Shown in pieces: positions 42,110-49,507 of a stretch of DNA of 64,000 bases. Origin of the DNA: JAVBMJ01 sp031551275 (GTDB taxonomy: Bacteria > Bacteroidota > Bacteroidia > Bacteroidales > Rikenellaceae); assembly GCA_031551275.1 (NCBI GenBank), contig JAVBNX010000009.1, positions 1 to 64,000 on the forward strand, in the 5' to 3' direction. The notes under the pieces are model-generated. The model did no database searches, was not told the DNA's origin, and was given only the letters and a program-made list of their open reading frames with translations. Each line of letters starts with the position of its first letter. Within the stretch, counting starts at the first letter, position 1. The position numbers and the translations under genes are program-made.

Positions 42110-42388
42110 TCATCGATCAGCTATCTCCTGTATTACCTTGTCCAGATAGATGGCCTGACCCGAAGTTTGGCGTCCCCACCAATAACAATCATGCTCGGCA
42201 ATGATGATCTCTCCCTCATCTTTCAGTTGTTCGGCCAGATAAGGCGTTACTAGCCACCATTCCATTACCTCATACCATCCCTCGCATAGCGATTCATCAC
42301 GGATCGCTCCATGCTTTAACAGTTCGTCAATGACATTATTCTGTTCATACAGAATGTGATGATGCACAAGTTCTCTTTCGGTCAGCAT
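42110..42388 (-). CDS. island hypothetical protein, 92 residues
   Basis: A 92-residue acidic soluble protein. It starts MLTERELVHHHILYEQNNVIDELLKHGAIRDESL and has a Trp-rich middle (EGWYEVMEWWLVTPYLAEQLKDEGEIIIAEHDCYWWGRQTSGQAIYLDKVIQEIADR). The pattern HDCYWWGRQTSGQAIYLD recalls small conserved proteins of Bacteroidetes mobile elements, but I have no family name. It is placed between terminators (42421-42445 upstream and 42073-42103 downstream). It is likely a cytoplasmic accessory or immunity-size protein. The start is the ATG at 42388. Confidence 0.6.
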   Translation of the reverse strand: MLTERELVHHHILYEQNNVIDELLKHGAIRDESLCEGWYEVMEWWLVTPYLAEQLKDEGEIIIAEHDCYWWGRQTSGQAIYLDKVIQEIADR

Positions 42389-42420
42389 ATAATTAAGGAT
42401 TTAGAGGTTAGGCAAAAGAA

Positions 42421-42445
42421 AAACCACCCCGTGTTGGAGTGGTTT
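42421..42445 (-). terminator. terminator hairpin in the 42389-42612 spacer
   Basis: AAACCAC / GTGGTTT stem with a CC/GG extension, followed on the minus strand by TTTTTCTTTT. The spacer also holds GCCTTTCGGGTTAGACACC (42456-42474), close to the core shared by the three RNAs at 58.7-59.3 kb. Confidence 0.65.
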
Positions 42446-42612
42446 GATGTCAAAAGCCTTTCGGGTTAGACACCCAGACTTTTCAGACCTATGGATGTTT
42501 TAGGGTTTGATTTTAGGGGATTAATAGAAATAGGCTTGCCTCGTTTTTCGGTTTCCCAATTAAAGCATGGAGGGGGGATAAATGGGGAGTGTCCGTGTGT
42601 GCGGATTACAGA

Positions 42613-42888
42613 TTATTTTTTGGGATATTTTTTAAGTACCCCCGATTGCTTGAGCATCTGCATCATTTCGTATTTTTCATCGCCGTATCTCTGGCGTTCC
42701 TCCCGCTCGATTCGTTTGCGTTCGGCCTCTCGCTCTTTACGTTCTTTTTCTCGCTTTTCTTCGAGTTCTTTTGCTATTTCAGCTTGTCTTAATTCCTTCT
42801 GCTTTTTTTCTTTTTCTGTCAGATTGCCTATTGCAACAATAACAAACAGCACAACTATTGTAACCAAAACCCAAATCACATCTTTCAT
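42613..42888 (-). CDS. island small membrane protein with charged coiled coil
   Basis: A 91-residue protein with one N-terminal helix (VIWVLVTIVVLFVIVAIGNL, residues 4-23) and then a Glu/Lys/Arg heptad region (EKEKKQKELRQAEIAKELEEKREKERKEREAERKRIEREE) typical of a single-pass coiled coil, with a short tail MQMLKQSGVLKKYPKK. The start ATG at 42888 lies 42 bp from the left end of element C, which contains TAATTTTG on the minus strand at 42974-42967 and could therefore be its promoter. It is reminiscent of small phage or plasmid membrane adaptors. Function unknown. Confidence 0.6.
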   Translation of the reverse strand: MKDVIWVLVTIVVLFVIVAIGNLTEKEKKQKELRQAEIAKELEEKREKERKEREAERKRIEREERQRYGDEKYEMMQMLKQSGVLKKYPKK

Positions 42889-42930
42889 GTCAGTATCATT
42901 TATTAGTTGGTAAATGGAGTATTAATCGTG

Positions 42931-42982
42931 ATGACACAATTTTCAAGGGGTATATAAAAGAAGATTTACAAAATTACGTCAT
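42931..42982. repeat. 52-bp inverted-repeat element C
   Basis: Begins ATGACACAATTTTCAAGGGGTATATAAAA (nearly identical to the reverse complement of element A for 32 bases) and ends inverted ATGACGTAATTTT. It lies 4 bp past the stop of the helicase-like gene and is in the opposite orientation to A and B. On the minus strand it contains TAATTTTG, a perfect -7 match. Confidence 0.75.
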
Positions 42983-42986
42983 CAAA

Positions 42987-45362
42987 TCAAAATCGTTTAT
43001 TTCCTAACTTCCAGCCTCTTGCTTTTTCTGTTCTGGTTTCGGTCGCATCGAAGTAGAGAGCAATGCAGTTGCAGATGCCCCGTTTGTCAAAATCGACCTT
43101 ATTGGCCATATAAATAGGCTCAAGTAGTTTCTTGATGGTTGCATTAGGGTACTCTGTATTCGGAGAGAATGCTTTGTAAACTTCCTCAACAATCCCAGGG
43201 GCGGTTTGTTCTTTAATGCGTTTTACCCGCTTGACCTCGGTGGCGATCTCGGAATCAATAAATCCAAGTTCTTTTACCTTACGGAACCCGATAACATTGA
43301 AAGCCTCATTATATAGTGCAAACTCGTTTCTCATTTCATCGATGAACATCTGACCGAGGTAGTTGCTCGAATTGACAGAACGCCCGAATACCTTAAATAA
43401 AAGGGTAATGCGTTCCGACTTGGGATTATTCTTGTTCATCAGGAATTTTCTATCCTCATCGGTATAAAGGGCATATTCAGACTTTGACACCACTTTAAAT
43501 GCCCCCGATTTATTATATGCCTTATGCAATGCGGCAGGATAGCGGTAGAGCATTTTTAGCCGTTCGTCCAGATAGGCGTTGTTGTAACGGAAATAGTTGA
43601 TTTCGTCCTTATTCGTAACAAATCCCAACTGAATATAATCAGTCTTGTTGATAGCCTGCCCGATAAAATAGTATTCGCCGACCGTATCCACCTCCTTGCG
43701 CATCGCTTTAAGTTTGAGGTAGGCGGTGTGCTGATCTTGCAGGAATTTCCCTAATATTTCACGGGGATAAAAGCCCATCTCAGGGTTGGTGTTGGTTATG
43801 TGGATAACCCTGCCTACACCGTTACGGAATCTTCCCACGATCTGGATGGCCTCGGTTTCGGGATCGATCAACGAGTAGGGCGTTTCTTCTGGGAGTGTCT
43901 TATATACCTGTGAAATCATAATAACGGTCGGCTTACACTCAACCTTTATATCGACAGCCGAATAGAATCGGCTCGTAAAGAAGTTGTATTTATTAAGCGA
44001 CACTTTACCGTTGGTATCGGTTACCGAATCGAACACATGATACCCCTCCCGCTTAAGCGGTTTCATTGCCTCTGTGCTGCAATATATATTCGTTGTGTCG
44101 CTTATCCTTAAATAGTATATCAAGTCTTTTATTCCCTTGATAGAGTTGTAAAAGAGGCAAACGGGGGTGTCGGGATCAACCTCGCCGAGTGTCTTTTTTA
44201 CCATAGCCTCTACGTTGTTGGTCGGCTTGAGTTCAAGCTGTAGCGCATAATCGAACTTGGGAACGATCTTGATAATCTGGAATCCCTGCTGCTTGAATCT
44301 CGGATCGTCTATAACGATAGGGGTTGCAGACACCATCGCCTTATCCTTGAATTTGAAGAAATCATCGATAGGCAAATTGATATTCTGCCTGTAATCTATA
44401 TCCGCTACGATCTTCTCGCACTCATCGAACAGTAATCTATACTTCTGCGTGTACTCTACCTTCAACTGTTCCAATGCCTTTCTCACTTTGGGATAACTAT
44501 CTGGGGTAGTCATCAGCCTGACCTTATCCTTGCATTGGCTTATCTGGGTGGCAATCTCATTTGCTGTAATCTTTTCCCCGTAAACAGCTATCAGGTGCGG
44601 ATGCTCTTGCTTTTTCCCTATAATTACGGGGATATTTGGCTCTATGATAATGCTGTTGCAGTCGGAATTTATAGCCAACCAAGTAGCCCCTATTCCGCAA
44701 ATGGTCTTGTCGATAATCGTGTTTGTCGGAATCTCATCGAATACCGAATCGAGGTGCTTCCCCTGCTCTATCTCTTTAAGAATTATAGGCAGGTCGTGGG
44801 TCTGTAATTCTGGAATATCGCACTCGTCAATATTATATGGATAAGGCTCTACACCCTCCAACTTGGAAAGTAGTTCATCCCAACTGTATGGGATAAACCC
44901 GTAATCGATGCTTCCATAGGGATATTTGGCAATGATTCGGATGCCATGTATTTCTCCCTGCTGTTCTTCAATACAGGCAATGGAATCTCTTGCGATCTCC
45001 CGTTTTATGTGTCTTAACAGGTAATCGGGTTCAACTCTGAACTCTGGGTCGATGTCATTGGCAGGGTAGCCAGCGGGAATACCTGTGTGTTTCCCTGTAA
45101 GCAGGTAAGTCAGCAAAAATGCCTCTACTTTAGGGAGTAGCCAGATGCTGGCTTTTTTATATTCCGTATTGCCGACCCGCGCAATGTCAAACTCTGCCAG
45201 ATAATCGCCATCTATCTTTATTTGGCCAATTATCTCCGCTCCATCCCTAACCAAACTGCGAAATATGCGCCAATTCGCGCCGTTATCTGAAAATTCATAT
45301 TGCCTAAACGAGCACCTAACTAAGTTAGGCACGGGAGGCAAATCTTCAAAGCGAATCTTCAT
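42987..45362 (-). CDS. SF2-helicase-like protein with degenerate Walker A
   Basis: A 791-residue cytoplasmic protein. It looks like an SF2 helicase: DKTICGIGATWLAI (218-231) takes the Walker A place, LLFDECEKIVADI (310-323) the DExx box, KAMVSATPI (341-349) motif III, and QIVGRFRNGVGR (507-518) motif VI. The Walker A lysine is missing (GIGAT rather than GxGKT), so ATP binding is doubtful or altered. Residues about 65-170 resemble the partner protein 45378-45881, including YPYGSIDYGFIPYSWDELLSKL. I do not know a described family. It is preceded by its partner by 15 nt and followed by element C. A replication, defence or superinfection role is possible. Confidence 0.65.
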   Translation of the reverse strand: MKIRFEDLPPVPNLVRCSFRQYEFSDNGANWRIFRSLVRDGAEIIGQIKIDGDYLAEFDIARVGNTEYKKASIWLLPKVEAFLLTYLLTGKHTGIPAGYPANDIDPEFRVEPDYLLRHIKREIARDSIACIEEQQGEIHGIRIIAKYPYGSIDYGFIPYSWDELLSKLEGVEPYPYNIDECDIPELQTHDLPIILKEIEQGKHLDSVFDEIPTNTIIDKTICGIGATWLAINSDCNSIIIEPNIPVIIGKKQEHPHLIAVYGEKITANEIATQISQCKDKVRLMTTPDSYPKVRKALEQLKVEYTQKYRLLFDECEKIVADIDYRQNINLPIDDFFKFKDKAMVSATPIVIDDPRFKQQGFQIIKIVPKFDYALQLELKPTNNVEAMVKKTLGEVDPDTPVCLFYNSIKGIKDLIYYLRISDTTNIYCSTEAMKPLKREGYHVFDSVTDTNGKVSLNKYNFFTSRFYSAVDIKVECKPTVIMISQVYKTLPEETPYSLIDPETEAIQIVGRFRNGVGRVIHITNTNPEMGFYPREILGKFLQDQHTAYLKLKAMRKEVDTVGEYYFIGQAINKTDYIQLGFVTNKDEINYFRYNNAYLDERLKMLYRYPAALHKAYNKSGAFKVVSKSEYALYTDEDRKFLMNKNNPKSERITLLFKVFGRSVNSSNYLGQMFIDEMRNEFALYNEAFNVIGFRKVKELGFIDSEIATEVKRVKRIKEQTAPGIVEEVYKAFSPNTEYPNATIKKLLEPIYMANKVDFDKRGICNCIALYFDATETRTEKARGWKLGNKRF

Positions 45363-45377
45363 ACGAGGGTAAAATTG

Positions 45378-45881
45378 CTACGGTAGCGAATCAAGTTTAG
45401 CTGCCAATTCGTCTTTTGTATATGGCAATTTACCGTAGTTGATCGTGCCATTGGAGTAAATCGCCTTAAATTCGTCTGTGGTGCTGTTGTATCTGGCAGC
45501 GTTATTCTGACGATCCCGCTTGATTTGGTAGAGTGTATAGGTTTCGTCCACGTCCTTATCGACCTCCATAATATTCATGCGGGAGGGGCTTTTATCTCCA
45601 TTCATTAGCCATTTTAGCACGTGCTGAATAATCCCGTTATTGAGATACAGGTGTTTCTTTTTGCCATTTACCTCAAATTCGTAACAGGGTAATTTCTCTT
45701 TAATTATAAAGGCAAGGGAGAGCGTTTCCCCTGCATTGATCTTATCGTGCAAACTGAGGTATGTATCCTCGTTGTCCGAGATCAACATATCGGCCATCGA
45801 CATAGCCGTTCGCGTATTGTAATAAGCATCTTCCATTGCGATCTGTTCGGCTTCGGGATCGTAGTATTCGTCATTACTCAT
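45378..45881 (-). CDS. partner protein with helicase-shared module
   Basis: A 167-residue acidic protein. The C-terminal third (AIYSNGTINYGKLPYTKDELAAKL, 140-163) matches the helicase-like neighbour (KYPYGSIDYGFIPYSWDELLSKL), and the middle (KKHLYLNNGIIQHVLKWLMNGDKSP) resembles its 70-93 region, so the two share a module by duplication. There is no signal or membrane segment. The start ATG at 45881 is about 90 bp from element D, and the gap to the helicase-like gene is 15 nt, indicating co-expression. It may be a regulatory or loading subunit. The family is not recognised. Confidence 0.6.
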   Translation of the reverse strand: MSNDEYYDPEAEQIAMEDAYYNTRTAMSMADMLISDNEDTYLSLHDKINAGETLSLAFIIKEKLPCYEFEVNGKKKHLYLNNGIIQHVLKWLMNGDKSPSRMNIMEVDKDVDETYTLYQIKRDRQNNAARYNSTTDEFKAIYSNGTINYGKLPYTKDELAAKLDSLP

Positions 45882-45974
45882 AGCGGTATGGTTTAATGGT
45901 TAGTGATATGTAAAAGTAATTACAAGAATTCTGAAAATAAAGAGATTGCCCAAATAAATGAGCAATCTCTTTCG

Positions 45975-46026
45975 ATGACGTAATTTTTAGGGGGTTATTA
46001 AATGAAAATTTGTGAATTTATGTCAT
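45975..46026. repeat. 52-bp inverted-repeat element D
   Basis: Starts ATGACGTAATTTTTAGGGGGTTATTAAA and ends inverted ATGACATAAATT. It abuts the integrase stop codon at 46027-46029 directly and shares orientation with element C. It is the most diverged copy. Confidence 0.65.
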
Positions 46027-47244
46027 TTATAGCAGATTACTCATCGCCTCGTCTATCTGGCTGTTCTCAAAGCTATCCAGATAGATTTGGGTAGTCGAAA
46101 GGTCGGAATGACCGAGGCTTTCCGAGATAATGGCGATGTTCACGCCAGAGCGTTTAAGGACGGTCGCGTAGGTGTGCCGAGCAACGTAGGTGGTCATGTT
46201 CTCAATTCCCATGCTCGCTCCGAGTTTGCGGAGTTCCCGATTGACTTTCTTTAGCACTTTTTTGATTCGGTCGCGTTTCTGCTGTTCGGTCTTATGGGTA
46301 CTTGCGTTAAGAATCGGGAAAAGGTAATCGTCATTATCCCAGAATGGACTGGCGTACTTCTTAATGATTTCATTGGCGATTTCATTAAGCAGGAAGTTCA
46401 TCGGTTTGCCAGTTTTCTTCCGAATATAATAGACCCTGCCGTCTTTAATATCGCCGAAACGGAGCGATGCGATGTCCGAAAAGTTTATACCTGCACCTAA
46501 ATAGCTAAAGATAAACATATCCTGCGCTAACTGTCGGTAATGGCCGTTTTGGGATAGGTCGAGCGTTCGGATTGTCTGCACCTCGTCTTTAGATATTGAC
46601 CGTTTTTGAGTGGTTACGTCGAATTTGCTGACCTTGTAGGCGTGGAATGGATAATAGTCGCGCTTGACAATTTCCTGCTCTATGGCCTTGTTATAAACGC
46701 TCCGCAAAGTTCTGAATAGTTGGCTCAATGTGGTTTCCCTGCAATTTCGCCTTTTTAGCCAGTCCTCGTAGCGTTTTAGAAATTGAGGGTCAATATCCCG
46801 AAACTGAATATCGAGGCGGTTAGACGTGAAATTTCGCAGGGATTCGAGGGAGTATTTATAGACCTCGGCATTGCCTAATTTGTCCTCGCTTTTCAGTTTA
46901 GCGATTAGATGCTTGTAAAAAGAATCCACCGTTTCAAAGTGTGTTTTACGCTCCAACGTGGAAACGAGAGTAGCGGGAGTGTATTCCCGTTGCTCGGTGG
47001 CCATTTCCATAATCAGACTGTTGTACTCTGTGAGTTTGGCGGAAATGAGGTTGTTAATAGCCTCTTTGTTCGGGCAATTCCGTTTCGGCTTGTTCTTGTC
47101 GAAGTCCCATAACTTCGGGTCTATCGACAATCCAAGTGAAACGTACTTGCGTTTACGTGATTGAGTGATGCGGAGCATTAACGGCTGTGTGCCGTCACGC
47201 AGGGTTTTGGATGTGTAACAGATGACTTCGGCATTGGCTTTCAT
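46027..47244 (-). CDS. int: tyrosine recombinase (integrase) of the island
   Basis: A 405-residue Bacteroidetes-type tyrosine recombinase. The N-terminal arm-binding domain (EVICYTSKTLRDGTQPLMLRITQSRKRKYVSLGLSIDPKLW) is followed by a SAM-like core-binding domain and the catalytic domain. The C-terminal boxes are clear: YVARHTYATVLKRSGVN (HxxR-type), LGHSDLSTTQIYLDSF with the nucleophile Tyr. The expected first catalytic arginine lies where this protein has FSYLGAGINFSDI, so R-I is not obvious, as in related GINF-type integrases. The start ATG at 47244 follows the arm-type repeats; longer frames run through the tRNA. It acts at the tRNA-Pro attachment site next to it. Confidence 0.9.
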   Translation of the reverse strand: MKANAEVICYTSKTLRDGTQPLMLRITQSRKRKYVSLGLSIDPKLWDFDKNKPKRNCPNKEAINNLISAKLTEYNSLIMEMATEQREYTPATLVSTLERKTHFETVDSFYKHLIAKLKSEDKLGNAEVYKYSLESLRNFTSNRLDIQFRDIDPQFLKRYEDWLKRRNCRETTLSQLFRTLRSVYNKAIEQEIVKRDYYPFHAYKVSKFDVTTQKRSISKDEVQTIRTLDLSQNGHYRQLAQDMFIFSYLGAGINFSDIASLRFGDIKDGRVYYIRKKTGKPMNFLLNEIANEIIKKYASPFWDNDDYLFPILNASTHKTEQQKRDRIKKVLKKVNRELRKLGASMGIENMTTYVARHTYATVLKRSGVNIAIISESLGHSDLSTTQIYLDSFENSQIDEAMSNLL

Positions 47245-47253
47245 CGTGGTTTC

Positions 47254-47299
47254 TGGTTTACACATTGGTTTACACAAATGGTTAAAAAACGTGTAAACC
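47254..47299. promoter_or_regulatory. arm-type integrase sites, right end
   Basis: GGTTTACAC occurs at 47255-47263 and 47267-47275, with the inverted GTGTAAACC at 47291-47299. The doublet matches 35549-35569. It overlaps the upstream region of the integrase start, so integrase could repress its own gene. Confidence 0.65.
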
Positions 47300-47343
47300 G
47301 AGCAAAAGGCAACGAAAGCCAGCAGGAACTGCCAAGACGCAAA

Positions 47344-47373
47344 AAAGCCTCTCAGTTGCTCTGAAAGGCCTTT
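47344..47373. terminator. terminator after tRNA-Pro, element-borne
   Basis: AAAGCCTCTCAG / CTGAAAGGCCTTT stem with one mismatch. It mirrors 35393-35422, indicating that the element carried a copy of the tRNA 3' end with its terminator. Confidence 0.65.
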
Positions 47374-47380
47374 CCAGTTG

Positions 47381-47455
47381 TCGGGGTAGCGGGATTCGAA
47401 CCCACGACCCCCTGCTCCCAAAGCAGGTGCGCTAACCGGACTGCGCTACACCCCG
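47381..47455 (-). tRNA. tRNA-Pro (anticodon UGG)
   Basis: 75 nt without CCA. On the minus strand: acceptor CGGGGTG paired with TACCCCG (one G-U), D arm GCGC/GCGC, anticodon arm CCTGC TTTGGGA GCAGG (anticodon TGG), and T arm GTGGG TTCGAAT CCCGC. All stems pair. The 3' half is supplied by the integrated element; the host's own 3' half remains at 35433-35480. Confidence 0.95.
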
Positions 47456-47603
47456 AAATCCCGGACCGGGACGCAAAGGTAGGAGTTTTTGGGCGAAATG
47501 CAACCGCGGGCGCGGCAAATCGTCGTGCGAGTCTGAAAATTAACGCTTTCGGGGTGTGTTAATAAAAATTTTTAAAATATTTTGAAATTTTATTAATATG
47601 CAA

Positions 47604-47611
47604 TATCTTTG
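47604..47611 (+). promoter_or_regulatory. -7 box TATCTTTG of gapA
   Basis: A perfect box that ends 42 nt before the ATG at 47654. Confidence 0.65.
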
Positions 47612-47653
47612 TTGCGTCAGAAAAAAGAATTCAAACCAAATAAATCAAACATT

Positions 47654-48658
47654 ATGGCAACGATCAAAATTGGTATCAACGGGTTCGGACGCATCGGCCG
47701 TCTGGTATTCCGCGCTGCGGTTCAGAAGAGCGACATTGAAGTGGTAGGTATCAACGACCTTATCTCGGTCGATTACATGGCTTACATGCTCCGCTACGAC
47801 ACCATCCACGGCCAGTTCAAAGGCACGATCGAGGTGAAGGACGGCAACCTGGTAGTCAACGGCAAATCCATCCGCGTAACCGCTGAGAAGGATCCCGCCA
47901 TGTTGAAGTGGAACGAAGTGGGCGCTGAGTACGTCGTCGAGTCGACCGGCCTGTTCCTTACCCAGGAGACCGCTCAGAAGCACATCGACGCAGGTGCCAA
48001 GCGCGTGGTCATGTCCGCTCCCTCGAAAGACGCCACCCCGATGTTCGTGATGGGCGTGAACAACAAATCCTACAAGGGCGAGACCATCGTTTCCAACGCG
48101 TCCTGCACCACCAACTGTCTGGCTCCGCTGGCCAAAGTGGTAAACGACAAATTCGGTATCGTAGAGGGTCTGATGACCACCGTACACGCTACCACCGCTA
48201 CCCAGAAGACCGTTGACGGACCTTCCGCCAAGGACTGGAGGGGTGGCCGCGCAGCCGCAGGCAACATCATTCCCTCGTCGACCGGCGCCGCCAAGGCCGT
48301 GGGCAAGGTGATCCCCGCTTTGAACGGCAAACTGACCGGTATGGCTTTCCGCGTACCGACCCTCGACGTTTCGGTCGTGGATTTGACCTGCCGCCTGGAA
48401 AAAGCAGCCAGCTACGATGAGATCTGCGCCGCCATCAAAGCCGCCTCCGAAGGTGAACTCAAAGGCATCTTGGGTTACACCGAGGACGAGGTCGTATCGA
48501 GCGACTTCATCGGCGAGGCACGCACCAGCGTATTCGACGCCAAAGCGGGTATCTCCCTGAACAACAACTTTGTCAAGCTCGTTGCGTGGTACGACAACGA
48601 GTGGGGCTACTCCAACAAGGTGGTCGAGCTGATCCAGTACATGAACACCGTGAAATAA
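47654..48658 (+). CDS. gapA: glyceraldehyde-3-phosphate dehydrogenase, type I
   Basis: A 334-residue NAD-dependent GAPDH of glycolysis. The Rossmann start IKIGINGFGRIGRLVFRA, the catalytic SNASCTTNCLAPLAKV with the active-site cysteine near residue 153, HATTATQKTVDGPSAKDWRGGRAAAGNIIPSSTGAAKAVG, and WYDNEWGYSNKVVELI are all canonical. The start ATG at 47654 fits the family N-terminus. A strong terminator follows at 48681-48710. It is strongly predicted to be highly expressed and is a core gene just outside the island's right end. Confidence 0.97.
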   Translation: MATIKIGINGFGRIGRLVFRAAVQKSDIEVVGINDLISVDYMAYMLRYDTIHGQFKGTIEVKDGNLVVNGKSIRVTAEKDPAMLKWNEVGAEYVVESTGLFLTQETAQKHIDAGAKRVVMSAPSKDATPMFVMGVNNKSYKGETIVSNASCTTNCLAPLAKVVNDKFGIVEGLMTTVHATTATQKTVDGPSAKDWRGGRAAAGNIIPSSTGAAKAVGKVIPALNGKLTGMAFRVPTLDVSVVDLTCRLEKAASYDEICAAIKAASEGELKGILGYTEDEVVSSDFIGEARTSVFDAKAGISLNNNFVKLVAWYDNEWGYSNKVVELIQYMNTVK

Positions 48659-48680
48659 GGTGTAAGCAGAGTGTTTACGG

Positions 48681-48710
48681 CGAAAGCCGCTCCGATCGGG
48701 GCGGCTTTCG
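48681..48710. terminator. gapA terminator
   Basis: CGAAAGCCGC / GCGGCTTTCG stem with a 10-nt loop, then TGTTT. Confidence 0.85.
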
Positions 48711-48733
48711 TGTTTCATACGGCAAAAAAAGAT

Positions 48734-48741
48734 TAACTTTG
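48734..48741 (+). promoter_or_regulatory. -7 box TAACTTTG close to the SGNH gene start
   Basis: A perfect box that ends only 3 nt before the ATG at 48745 (9 nt before a second in-frame ATG at 48751). Confidence 0.5.
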
Positions 48742-48744
48742 GGC

Positions 48745-49467
48745 ATGAAAATGATCAAACCTGTTTTAGCCCTCCTGTTCCTTTGTGCGGGTGCCTCGGC
48801 GCAAACCCCTGCCGATTCGATCCGCATCGAGGGGTTCATCCCGATCCACCGCAGCGACCCCGCGAAGTTCATCCTGCGCCACCAGGCCGATATGGACGCG
48901 TACGAGAAGCAGAACCGCGAGGCGGAGTCCCTTGCGTGCGATGTGCTGATGGTGGGCAGCTCGACGATCAATTTGTGGGAGGACGTGAATACCGACCTGG
49001 CCCCGCTGAAGGTTATCCGCCGCGGCTATGGGGGCTCGACGATACGCGACATACTCTACAACTACAACACGGTGGCGCGGGGTTTCTCCCCCCGCAAGAT
49101 ACTGCTCTACGTCGAGAACGACCTCGAACGCTCGCCCTACGCCATTTCGGTGGGCGAAGCGTACGACCTGTTCCGGCTCTTTACCCAGCGCATCCGGCGC
49201 GACTATCCCGGCGTGCCGTTCTATATCGTGTCGATCAAGCCCTCCCCGCTTCGGGCCGAGCTGCTGCCCTCCCAGAAGATGTTCAACGCGCTGATGGCGG
49301 ATTACGCCTCGCGCACCCCCGGCGTGCACTTTATCGACATCACTAAGGCGATGTACGATCCCGAAGGCAATCTGCGAGAAGACGCCTTTTTGCCCGACGG
49401 CGTGCACATGAACCGCACTGGCTACCGGCTCTGGACCTCGGTCATCAAGCCGGCGCTGGAGGAGTAG
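48745..49467 (+). CDS. secreted SGNH/GDSL-type hydrolase
   Basis: A 240-residue protein with a signal peptide (MIKPVLALLFLCAGASAQ). SGNH blocks: DVLMVGSSTINLWEDV with the Block I serine, GYGGSTIRDILYN, PRKILLYVENDLER, and the C-terminal LPDGVHMNRTGYRLW with the catalytic Asp-x-x-His. It is probably an esterase or deacetylase acting on carbohydrate or lipid esters in the periplasm. Two ATG codons, 48745 and 48751, are possible; the promoter box nearly touches the first. It is followed by the BNR_4 gene 40 nt later. Confidence 0.87.
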   Translation: MKMIKPVLALLFLCAGASAQTPADSIRIEGFIPIHRSDPAKFILRHQADMDAYEKQNREAESLACDVLMVGSSTINLWEDVNTDLAPLKVIRRGYGGSTIRDILYNYNTVARGFSPRKILLYVENDLERSPYAISVGEAYDLFRLFTQRIRRDYPGVPFYIVSIKPSPLRAELLPSQKMFNALMADYASRTPGVHFIDITKAMYDPEGNLREDAFLPDGVHMNRTGYRLWTSVIKPALEE

Positions 49468-49507
49468 ATACAAAGACACGAAATCATAGGTGCAATAAAA
49501 ATCTTAC

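Larger units (their letters stand above)
35456..47428. mobile_element. ~12-kb integrative element in tRNA-Pro
   Basis: Bounded by a 25-bp exact direct repeat in the tRNA-Pro anticodon region (35456-35480 and 47404-47428). It carries a tyrosine recombinase next to the tRNA end, arm-type repeats GGTTTACAC near both ends, and AT-rich genes all on one strand. The integrase end supplies a new tRNA 3' half plus terminator, so the tRNA stays functional. No conjugation or capsid genes are visible, so it is an integrative element or satellite that needs a helper, or a degraded remnant. Confidence 0.85.

Noticed and set aside
36480..46026. Classical integron with attC sites
   Set aside because: Elements are too short and too uniform, lack RYYYAAC/GTTRRRY cores, occur in both orientations, and the integrase is a tRNA-type recombinase, not IntI.
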